This document shows, in pieces, positions 1 through 6,397 of a stretch of 15,585 nt of DNA. The stretch is from Acidobacteriota bacterium (lineage in GTDB: Bacteria > Acidobacteriota > Vicinamibacteria > Vicinamibacterales > Fen-181): the NCBI GenBank assembly GCA_003157675.1, contig PMKG01000211.1, positions 1 through 15,585 of the forward strand. The letters run 5' to 3'. The position numbers and the translations under genes were made by a program. Below the pieces are notes generated by a model. The model had not been told where the DNA came from and ran no database searches. It saw only the letters and a list, made by a program, of their open reading frames with translations. Each line of letters opens with the position of its first letter. Positions within the stretch are counted from its first letter, which is position 1.

Positions 1-51
1 TTCTTCCCAGCGACCCGCCCCCGCACGTCCCCGGCCGCCAGACAAATCGCG

Positions 52-567
52 TTACGCGTCGGCGGGCATTCCCACCCAGAAACGGGGCCGCGCCGGGTGG
101 GGCGAACAGCCGTCGTACAGCGACGCCGCCCGGCGCACCCGCAGCAGCGTCGAGTAGCTGAGCAGCGCCATCCAGTCGGCGTCGAGCATCCGTTCCGGGC
201 TCTCGAGCAGCGGCGCCATCCGAGTGTCCACGACGTCGACCTCGGAGAGCGCCGCATTCACTTCCGCGCCGAGCCACGCCAGGTCGGCCACTCCGCGGCG
301 GGTCTTGTAGACGATATATTCCTCGAGCGCCACCACGGCGACGAGGTCGTTCTCCATGAGCAGGAACGGGACGAGTTCGGCCCAGAGCGTCGCCACCGGG
401 TAGACGCACCCCTGGTGCAGGTAGTGCGTGCTCAGGGCCGCGCACAGACCCCACCACGATGCCGCATGGGCGGGCGGGTAGCCGGCCATGTGGCTCAGCC
501 TCCGCACATAGGCGTCTTCGGCCGCCGACCGCTCGCGGCTTGCGACCACGCACGCAGGCCATCTCAT
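52..567 (-). CDS. Hypothetical protein, 171 aa, unrecognised
   Basis: I do not recognise this protein. The frame stays open up to 612, but I place the start at the ATG at 567 because GGGAGG (573-578) sits 5 nt upstream; the upstream ATG has no such site. Codons carry G or C at the third position throughout and the composition is balanced, unlike the Arg/Pro-rich antisense frame. No signal peptide or obvious membrane segment is seen. Two Trp residues (38-39) are followed by a Cys/His-containing stretch (42-54). A hydrophobic/acidic helix-like block spans about 61-84 (ELVPFLLMENDLVAVVALEE), and a second helical block about 131-150. The compact alpha-helical look could suit a small regulatory or structural protein, but no function can be given. 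It is divergent from the amidohydrolase operon and the two promoters must overlap in 568-636. Confidence 0.65.
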   Translation of the reverse strand: MRWPACVVASRERSAAEDAYVRRLSHMAGYPPAHAASWWGLCAALSTHYLHQGCVYPVATLWAELVPFLLMENDLVAVVALEEYIVYKTRRGVADLAWLGAEVNAALSEVDVVDTRMAPLLESPERMLDADWMALLSYSTLLRVRRAASLYDGCSPHPARPRFWVGMPADA

Positions 568-600
568 GAGAACCTCCCGAGAACGGATCCTGCTCAGCCG

Positions 601-606
601 AGCATA
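601..606 (-). promoter_or_regulatory. Possible -10 box for the 171-aa gene
   Basis: TATGCT on the minus strand (4 of 6 to TATAAT) ends 33 nt before the ATG at 567, leaving room for a short leader that carries the GGGAGG site. No good -35 is visible. It lies only 16 nt from the divergent -10 at 623-628, so the two promoters would compete. Weak call. Confidence 0.25.
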
Positions 607-622
607 TCCCAAGTGCGCGCGG

Positions 623-628
623 TAAGAT
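623..628 (+). promoter_or_regulatory. Probable -10 box of the amidohydrolase operon (near-leaderless)
   Basis: TAAGAT matches TATAAT at 4 of 6 positions and ends 7 nt before the ATG at 636. Standard sigma-70 spacing would start the transcript at about 635, so the mRNA would have a leader of about one base. There is no properly spaced Shine-Dalgarno site before 627 or 636. No clear -35 box is seen. The same hexamer occurs before DoxX (8616-8621, -). Confidence 0.4.
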
Positions 629-1934
629 GTCGAGGATGACGTCCCGATTCCACTGCGTGTTGGCCGCGGCGACGGTTGCGGGTCTCTTCGTTGGCGTGGC
701 GGGCCAGGCCGTGCGACCCTCCCTGCTCGTCCGCGATGTGACGCTCATCGACGGCACCGGGACGCCGCCGCGATCCGGCGTCAGCGTGCTCGTCCGCGAC
801 GGTCGGATCGTCTCGGTGGCGCCGGCCGGCGCCACGCAACCGACGGACGTCGCCCGCGTGATCGACGGCCGCGGGCTGGTGGCCATCCCCGGGCTGATCG
901 ACGCGCACGTTCATCTGTCCGGCGGCCCGAGGGAGGAGCAGATCGCCTCGCTGCGCGCGGCGCTTCGAGGGGGCGTCACCGCGGTGTGGGATCTCGCCGG
1001 CGACGCGCGGACTCTCGGGGAGCTCTCGCGCGAGGCGCTCGTCGGCGACATCGAGTCGCCCGCGATCTTCTACGTCGCGCTGATGTCGGGCCCGGCGTTC
1101 TTCACCGACCCCCGCGTGGTCGAGGCATCGGCGGGTTACCGGTCCGGCGACGCGCCGTGGGCCCGCGCCGTCACACCGGGTCTCGATCTGGTGCAGGCCG
1201 TCGCCGAGGCGCGCGGGACCGGAGCCAACGCGCTGAAGCTCTACGCGGCCCTCGATGGCCCGACGGTGCGCCGGGTGACCGCCGAGGCCCATCGCCAGCG
1301 CCTGCGTGTCGTCGCGCACGGCACCGTGTTTCCCGCAAAGCCGGGCGAGTTGGTGGATGCCGGCGTAGACATGCTGGCGCACGCGGCCTACCTCGTCTGG
1401 GAGGGCAGACCGCCAAGTCCCGAGTTCCAGAAGCGTGCGCAGGGAGATTTCGACGGCGTGGCGCCCGACTCCCCGGTGATCGATCGCCTGCTTCGGGCCA
1501 TGCGCGACCGCCACGTCGCGCTCAACCCAACGCTGTGGGTGTTCGCCGGCCACCCGGCCGCAGACGGCCTCGCCGACCGGCGCATCCGCTGGGGGGCCGA
1601 GGTGACACGCCGCGCCTACGAGGCGGGCGTGACGATCGTGGCCGGCACCGACGGGATGACGACGAGAGGGGACCCGCTACCGGCACTCCACCGCGAGCTC
1701 GAGCTGCTCGTGACGAGCGCCGGCCTTCCGCCGGCCGCCGCGCTCTCGGCCGCGACGCGCAACGCGGCCGAGGTGATGGGACTCGGCGCCGAGCGCGGCG
1801 CGCTGCCGCCGGGCCGCGTCGCGGACATCGTCCTGCTCGCCGCGAACCCGGCCGACGACATCCGCAACACGCGAGCGATCCGCTACGTGATCAAGGGCGG
1901 CGCCGTCGTGCGCGAGCCCGACCAGGCGAGGTGA
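627..1934 (+). CDS. Exported amidohydrolase family protein (COG1228-like)
   Basis: This is a metal-dependent amidohydrolase of the imidazolonepropionase/prolidase-like group, hydrolysing C-N bonds in small cyclic or acyl-amide substrates; the exact substrate cannot be told. Residues about 1-28 form a Sec signal peptide ending VAGQA, so it probably acts in the periplasm. Metal-site residues are all visible: HVH at 94-96 in GLIDAHVHLSGG, Lys204 (candidate carboxylated lysine), His231, His252 and Asp342 in VAGTDGM. The C-terminal GALPPGRVADIVLL segment is the small beta-sandwich typical of the family. Length (435 aa) is normal. The second ATG at 636 is an equally good or better start, because the -10-like TAAGAT overlaps the 627 ATG. 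The stop lies 5 nt before the next ATG, so it shares an operon with the dipeptidase-like gene. Confidence 0.9.
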   Translation: MSRMTSRFHCVLAAATVAGLFVGVAGQAVRPSLLVRDVTLIDGTGTPPRSGVSVLVRDGRIVSVAPAGATQPTDVARVIDGRGLVAIPGLIDAHVHLSGGPREEQIASLRAALRGGVTAVWDLAGDARTLGELSREALVGDIESPAIFYVALMSGPAFFTDPRVVEASAGYRSGDAPWARAVTPGLDLVQAVAEARGTGANALKLYAALDGPTVRRVTAEAHRQRLRVVAHGTVFPAKPGELVDAGVDMLAHAAYLVWEGRPPSPEFQKRAQGDFDGVAPDSPVIDRLLRAMRDRHVALNPTLWVFAGHPAADGLADRRIRWGAEVTRRAYEAGVTIVAGTDGMTTRGDPLPALHRELELLVTSAGLPPAAALSAATRNAAEVMGLGAERGALPPGRVADIVLLAANPADDIRNTRAIRYVIKGGAVVREPDQAR

Positions 1935-1939
1935 CGACG

Positions 1940-3115
1940 ATGGCTCGAATCAACAGACGGGCGGCACTGACCGCGATCGGCGCCGCCGTGGTCGGGGCGC
2001 CGGCCGTCCTGCGCGGTCGGTACCGCGTCTTCGCCGATTCGCCGCAGGAGTACTCGGCGCGCGCCATCCGCCTCCTTCGCGAGGGCGTGGTCGTCGACCT
2101 GCTGAACCAGTTCCGCTTTCCCGACTACTCGGAGCGCCCGCCGAAGAGCGAGCGCTGGCTGCGCGTGCCGGGCAGCTTCGCCCCGGCCGACGCGGCCGTC
2201 TATCACGGGTCCGGGATCAACGTGTTCGCGCTCGGCGACGGCGCAAGGGACTACGAGGAAGGCGTCCGGTTCTTCGCCGACTGGAACGGTTTCATCGCCG
2301 CCTACCCGGACGACCTCCTCCGCGTCGACAAAGCCTCCGATTTCGAGAAGGCGCGGGCGACGCGCAAGGTCGGCATCCTGCTCACCTTCCAGGATTCGAC
2401 CCACTTCCGCGGGCCCGACGACGTGGACGCGTTCTTCGGGATGGGCCAGCGGCTGTCGCAGCTGACCTACAATTTCGACAACCGGATCGGCAGCGGGTTC
2501 CTCGAGCAGCGCGATGGCGGCCTGACCGTGTTCGGCCTCTCGATCCTCGCCCGCATGGAGCGGGCCGGGATGGCCGTGGACATCTCGCACTGCGGCGATC
2601 AGACAACGCTCGACGCGCTGGAGGCGGCGAGGAATCCGGTCGTCATCACACACGCCAACTGCCGCGCGCTCGTCGCCGGCCACCTGCGCTGCAAGACCGA
2701 CGAGGCGATCGGGAAGATGGCGAAGACGGGCGGCGTCATGGGCATCGGCTTCCTTCGCTTCATGAACCCGGCCGTCGAACCGGTGACGATCGAGCACGTG
2801 CTCGATCACTTCGATCACGTCGCGCGCCTGGTCGGCGTGCAGCATCTCGCCGTCGGGTCTGATCTCGACATCGTCGGCAACGCGAACCCGGTGAACGGCG
2901 GCGGGTTCCAGCCCTCCTCGCAGCCGAACTTCGCGCGGTATCAGTACCACGCCGACACCGACGGCCGGATTTCGGTGAAGGGGCTCGACCATCCGAAGCG
3001 GATGTTCGATCTTGCCGAGGGGCTCATCCGGCGCGGCTACAGTGATGCGGACATCGAGCTCATCCTGGGCGGGAACGCGGTGCGCGTCCTGTCGGCGATC
3101 TGGACGCACGCGTAG
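1940..3115 (+). CDS. Tat-exported M19 membrane dipeptidase-like protein, subfamily with altered metal site
   Basis: The 391-aa protein belongs to peptidase family M19 (renal/membrane dipeptidase, COG2355), whose members cleave dipeptides with two zinc ions. The N-terminus has twin Arg (6-7) followed by a hydrophobic run ending VVGAPA (17-22), a Tat-like signal. Visible family marks are His217 in DISHCGD, His238 in VVITHANCRAL, GSDLD at 306-310 and the closing GGNAVRV. The usual N-terminal HxD zinc motif is missing: the site reads VVVDLLNQF (50-58). The position of the bridging Glu reads LLTFQDSTHF, with Gln151. As I recall, a subgroup with the FQ(N/D) form exists in environmental bacteria, so this may be a real variant with a different metal need or substrate, not decay. 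The ATG at 1940 follows the upstream stop by 5 nt, with GAGG overlapping the stop region. Translation is probably coupled. Confidence 0.88.
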   Translation: MARINRRAALTAIGAAVVGAPAVLRGRYRVFADSPQEYSARAIRLLREGVVVDLLNQFRFPDYSERPPKSERWLRVPGSFAPADAAVYHGSGINVFALGDGARDYEEGVRFFADWNGFIAAYPDDLLRVDKASDFEKARATRKVGILLTFQDSTHFRGPDDVDAFFGMGQRLSQLTYNFDNRIGSGFLEQRDGGLTVFGLSILARMERAGMAVDISHCGDQTTLDALEAARNPVVITHANCRALVAGHLRCKTDEAIGKMAKTGGVMGIGFLRFMNPAVEPVTIEHVLDHFDHVARLVGVQHLAVGSDLDIVGNANPVNGGGFQPSSQPNFARYQYHADTDGRISVKGLDHPKRMFDLAEGLIRRGYSDADIELILGGNAVRVLSAIWTHA

Positions 3116-3118
3116 CGC

Positions 3119-3166
3119 GGCTCTGGGCGTGAGCCTTGAGCCGGACGCTGCCGAGAGCCCAGAGCC
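3119..3166. terminator. Inverted repeat between convergent genes, possible bidirectional terminator
   Basis: GGCTCTGGGC (3119-3128) and GCCCAGAGCC (3157-3166) form a perfect 10-bp stem with a 28-nt loop in the 82-nt gap between the stops of the dipeptidase-like gene and the amidase. The loop and right flank repeat GAGCC/GAGAGCC units. No T-tract follows on either strand, so intrinsic termination is unproven; the position between two convergent genes is what suggests it. Confidence 0.4.
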
Positions 3167-3197
3167 GAGAGCCCCGAAGCGCCGCGTTCCGCCGCCC

Positions 3198-4958
3198 CTA
3201 CTTGAGCTTGGGCGCGACGCGCCGCTTCGTGGCCTGCTCGAAGGCGTAAGCGATCTCGATGAGCTTCGGCTCGCTGCAGGCGCCGCCGGTAAAGGCCACG
3301 CCGAAGGGCGACGGCTTGGGGTCGAAGCCGGCCGGCAGCGCCGACGGACCGCCCGCCTCCCCGCCGCCTCCCCGCGCTCCCCCGCCGAACGGCACGTTCG
3401 GCAGGAAGGCGAACGGCACGATGATCGTCGGGTAGCCGGGCTTCGCCGCGATCGCGGCGCCGTTTCCGCCGGGGAACAGCAGCGCGTCGAGGTTGTACTG
3501 CTTCATGACCGCGTCGATGCCCTCGGTCGCACTCAGGCGGATGTCCTTCTCGCGGTCGGCCTGGTAGCGCGCGCGGTCGGCGCGCACGTCCATCTCGTCG
3601 GAGATGTCGAGCAGCGCCTGGCCGTACTTGATCGCGTTCGCCCGCTGGTGCGCCACGTTCCACAGGCGCAGCTCGGTGAGCGTCTTGACCGGCGCGGTCG
3701 GCCCGAGCGACGCCAGCCACGCGTTGATGTCGCGCTTCATCCCGTACTTGAGGACGATCGAGCAGTCGGCATCCTTCCCCTTCCCGCTGTCGAGGCTGCC
3801 GCAGGTCGACCAGAGCAGGAAGTTGTCCTTGGCCTCCTTGGCTACCACGCTCGGGATGTCCGCCGGGTCGACCACAATCGCGCCCTGCTGCTTCAGGATC
3901 TCGATCGCCTCGGCCATGATCTTGGCCTGTTCGGCGTTCAGGCCGCCGCGCGGCTGCGTCGCGCCCGGCAGCGTGACGCGCTCGTAGAACGAGGCGCGCG
4001 GGATACCGATGCGGGCGCCTTTGAGGCCGCCCGGGTTCAGGAAGCGCGTGTAGTCGCGTCCCGGCGGCGCCGTGCACGTCCCGGTCGCGGCGTCGTTCGG
4101 ATCCGGCGCGGCCCCTTCGAGCGCGCCGAGCATGATCGCCGCGTCGGTGACGGTGCGCGCCATCGGACCGGGCGTGTCCTGGTCGGCCGTGATCGGGATC
4201 ACGCCGTAGCGGCTGATGCGGCCCACGGTCGGCTTGATGCCGACCAGCATGTTCTGGTTCGAGGGGCTGAGGATCGACCCCGACGTCTCGGTGCCGACGT
4301 TGGCCGCCCAGAAGCTCGCCGCCGTGCCGATGCCCGAGCTCGACCCGCCGGTCTGGAGGATCGGCCGCCCGTCGGCGGTGTCCCGCGGGTCGCGCCGCGG
4401 ATCGTACGGGTTCATGCCGTAGCCGCCGACCGCGCTGTAGTTGGTGGGCATGCCGGTCGCCACCCAGTTGGCGAGCTCGGTCATGACCGTCTTGGCGACG
4501 ATGATCGCGCCGGCCTCGCGCAGGTTCTTCGTGAGCGTCGCCTCGTAGGGCGGCACGAACCCGGTGAAGGCGAGCGCGCCGCCGGTGGTCGGCATCTCGG
4601 TCGTGTGGATGTTGTCCTTGAGCGCCACCGGGATCCCGTGCAGCGGGCCGCGGATCTTCTTCTGGGCGCGCTCGGCGTCACGCGCCTCGGCCTCCTCGAT
4701 CGCGTGCGGATTGACGGCGATCGTGGCGTTGAGCGTCTTCTCGTAGGTGGCGATGCGCTCGAGGCTCTGGCGCACCAGTTCCTTCGAGGTCACGCGCCCC
4801 TGCTCCATGGCGGCGCGCATCTCGGGAATCGTCGCCTCGACGATGCTGAACGGCGCGACCGGAGCGGCGGGCGCAGCGGGCTTTTTCGACTGGGCGGACG
4901 TCAGCGCGACGGCGCAGGCGGCCGCCAGGGCGGTCAGGCAGAAGGTGGATCGGGTCAT
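3198..4958 (-). CDS. Exported amidase (amidase signature family)
   Basis: The 586-aa enzyme belongs to the amidase signature family (serine hydrolases that split amides to acid plus ammonia or amine). A signal peptide covers about 1-22 (ending TSAQ), followed by an Ala/Pro/Lys linker. The Ser-cisSer-Lys triad is visible: Lys114 in VALKDNIHTT, Ser206 in QTGGSSSGIG and Ser228 in GTETSGSILSPS. The GTETSGS form is that of the larger exported amidases. A Gly-rich loop (about 524-537, DNA 3348-3389) interrupts the C-terminal PFG...G region. The start at 4958 has no Shine-Dalgarno site but has TACAAT 8 nt upstream, suggesting a near-leaderless mRNA. It is convergent with the dipeptidase-like gene and 63 nt downstream of the ammonium transporter. 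Released ammonia could feed that transporter (inference). Confidence 0.93.
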   Translation of the reverse strand: MTRSTFCLTALAAACAVALTSAQSKKPAAPAAPVAPFSIVEATIPEMRAAMEQGRVTSKELVRQSLERIATYEKTLNATIAVNPHAIEEAEARDAERAQKKIRGPLHGIPVALKDNIHTTEMPTTGGALAFTGFVPPYEATLTKNLREAGAIIVAKTVMTELANWVATGMPTNYSAVGGYGMNPYDPRRDPRDTADGRPILQTGGSSSGIGTAASFWAANVGTETSGSILSPSNQNMLVGIKPTVGRISRYGVIPITADQDTPGPMARTVTDAAIMLGALEGAAPDPNDAATGTCTAPPGRDYTRFLNPGGLKGARIGIPRASFYERVTLPGATQPRGGLNAEQAKIMAEAIEILKQQGAIVVDPADIPSVVAKEAKDNFLLWSTCGSLDSGKGKDADCSIVLKYGMKRDINAWLASLGPTAPVKTLTELRLWNVAHQRANAIKYGQALLDISDEMDVRADRARYQADREKDIRLSATEGIDAVMKQYNLDALLFPGGNGAAIAAKPGYPTIIVPFAFLPNVPFGGGARGGGGEAGGPSALPAGFDPKPSPFGVAFTGGACSEPKLIEIAYAFEQATKRRVAPKLK

Positions 4959-4966
4959 GGCCGCAC

Positions 4967-4972
4967 ATTGTA
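4967..4972 (-). promoter_or_regulatory. Probable -10 box of the amidase (near-leaderless)
   Basis: TACAAT (5 of 6) ends 8 nt before the ATG at 4958, giving a predicted transcript start near 4960 and a leader of about 2 nt. A weak -35, CTGCAA (4989-4994), lies 16 bp upstream. No ribosome site precedes the ATG, which fits leaderless initiation. Confidence 0.5.
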
Positions 4973-4997
4973 GCGCGTCGGCGGCCGGTTGCAGTCC

Positions 4998-5020
4998 CGG
5001 CCGTCGACATCGGCCGTCGA
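4998..5020. repeat. 10-bp direct repeat in the amt-amidase gap
   Basis: CGGCCGTCGA occurs at 4998-5007 and again at 5011-5020, start-to-start distance 13 bp. It lies just upstream of the amidase promoter and just after the transporter stop. It could be an operator, but in GC-rich DNA a chance repeat of this size is not surprising. Confidence 0.3.
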
Positions 5021-5021
5021 G

Positions 5022-6260
5022 CTACAGATACGCCACTTCACCGTGCTCGACCTCGTCGAGGCCGAGTTCCTCCTCGTCCTTGCTCACCTTGACCGGCGTG
5101 ATCCGGTTGATGACGATCAGCATCAGGTAGGTGAACACGAACGCGTAGACCGCGGCGAAGAGCACCGACCCGACTTCCTTCAGGAAGAACGCCGGGTTGC
5201 CGTGCAGCAGCCCGTCGGCGCCGCCGTCGGGGTTGACCGCCTTGAAGGCGAACAGGCCCAGGCAGATCACGCCGAGGATGCCGCCGACGCCGTGCACGCC
5301 CCACACGTCGAGCGCGTCGTCCCAGTCGAGGCGGTTCTTGAGCCAGATCGCGTAGTAGCACACGATGCTGGCGAGGATGCCGATGAGGATGGCCGTGGCC
5401 GTGCTGACGTAGCCGGCCGCGGGCGTGACCGCCGCCAGGCCCGCGATCGACCCGGTGAGCAGGCCGACGAACTTCGGCTTCTTCTCGATGATCCAGGCGA
5501 GGATGAGCCAGGTGATCGCGGCGAACGACGCGGCCACGTCGGTGTTGAGGAACGCCAGCGACGTCACCGGGTCCACCTTCAGCTCGCTGCCCGCGTTGAA
5601 GCCGTACCACCCGAACCACAGCAGCCCGGTGCCGAGGGCGACCAGCGGGATGCTATGCGGCCCCTTGTCCTGCACCTTCCGCCGCCCCACGTAGAACACC
5701 GCGGCGAGCGCCGCCATGCCGGCGATGCAGTGCACGACGATGCCGCCCGCGAAGTCGAGCACTCCGCTCTTCTGCAGGATGCCGCCGCCCCAGACCATAT
5801 GCGCGAACGGGAAGTAGACGAGCAGCAGCCACGCGATGAGGAAGAGCAGGTACGCCTTGAAGCGGACGCGATTGGCGAACGCGCCCGTGATCAGGGCCGG
5901 CGTGATCTGCGCGAACATCATCTGGTAGGCCACGAAAACGATGAGCGGCAGCGTCGGCGAGGCTGGGAAGCCCGTGGTCGGCCCCATGTTCATCAGGAAG
6001 GCGTGGCGGAAGTTCCCGATGACGCCGAAGAAGTCAGGGTTCGCGGCGTCCCCGTAACTTCCGCTGAAGCACATCGAGTATCCGCAGATGGCCCAGAGCA
6101 CCGTCGTCACCCCCATGGAGACGAAGCTCTGGATCATGATGGTGAGCACGTTCTTCCGGCCGACCAGGCCGCCGTAGAAGAAGGCGAGGCCCGGCGTCAT
6201 CAACATGACGAGGCTGGTCGAGACCAGCATGAATCCGATGTTCCCAGTGTCCCAGTGCAT
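5022..6260 (-). CDS. amt: Ammonium transporter (Amt/AmtB family)
   Basis: The 412-aa inner-membrane protein conducts ammonium/ammonia as a trimer. Family residues are present: Phe116 in QMMFAQITPAL (gate), Trp157 in FAHMVWGGG (outer site), Asp169 and His177 in DFAGGIVVH, and His323 in DVWGVHGVGGILG (the twin pore histidines). FYGGLVGRKN near the N-terminus and an acidic C-tail ending GEVAYL are also typical. The ATG at 6260 is chosen because AAGGAG (6266-6271) lies 5 nt upstream. The reading frame is open further up to 6332 but that part is not family-like. It starts at the usual TM1, without a cleaved signal. No PII gene (glnK/glnB) is adjacent in this window, unlike the common glnK-amtB arrangement. 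The porin gene lies 137 nt upstream on the same strand and is likely co-transcribed, subject to the hairpins in between. Confidence 0.95.
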   Translation of the reverse strand: MHWDTGNIGFMLVSTSLVMLMTPGLAFFYGGLVGRKNVLTIMIQSFVSMGVTTVLWAICGYSMCFSGSYGDAANPDFFGVIGNFRHAFLMNMGPTTGFPASPTLPLIVFVAYQMMFAQITPALITGAFANRVRFKAYLLFLIAWLLLVYFPFAHMVWGGGILQKSGVLDFAGGIVVHCIAGMAALAAVFYVGRRKVQDKGPHSIPLVALGTGLLWFGWYGFNAGSELKVDPVTSLAFLNTDVAASFAAITWLILAWIIEKKPKFVGLLTGSIAGLAAVTPAAGYVSTATAILIGILASIVCYYAIWLKNRLDWDDALDVWGVHGVGGILGVICLGLFAFKAVNPDGGADGLLHGNPAFFLKEVGSVLFAAVYAFVFTYLMLIVINRITPVKVSKDEEELGLDEVEHGEVAYL

Positions 6261-6354
6261 GGTGGCTCCTTCGTGAACACGAACCCGATCAGTGCGAGGT
6301 GGACGGACCGGCTCTCGTCGTCCGAGGCGCATGCGAACCGTCGCGACACGAACA

Positions 6355-6391
6355 CCCGGCCTCCGGCCGGGACACCGGGCGCGTGGCCCGG
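6355..6391 (-). terminator. Two tandem GC hairpins between porin and amt
   Basis: CCCGGCC/GGCCGGG (6355-6361 with 6365-6371, 3-nt loop) is followed at once by CCGGGC/GCCCGG (6375-6380 with 6386-6391, 5-nt loop), just behind the porin stop. Neither has a T-tract. They may act as partial terminators or as RNA-stabilising structures that set unequal porin and transporter levels. Confidence 0.4.
6368..6382. repeat. GC motif copy 1 (downstream of porin)
   Basis: CGGGACACCGGGCGC here is identical to 7674-7688 on the other side of the porin gene and matches 7889-7903 at 14 of 15 positions. It overlaps the tandem hairpins behind the porin stop. Confidence 0.4.
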
Positions 6392-6397
6392 CGGACG

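Noticed and set aside
1..51. Left edge of the window
   Set aside because: Too short to assign; no coding, RNA or repeat signal seen beyond GC-rich sequence.
986..1939. Plus-strand frame extending upstream of the M19 gene
   Set aside because: This part overlaps the amidohydrolase in another frame and is Arg-rich. The Tat signal and the stop-start spacing place the true start at 1940.
3012..4973. Plus-strand open frame of 653 codons
   Set aside because: Antisense to the amidase; Arg/Val/Asp-rich shadow product.
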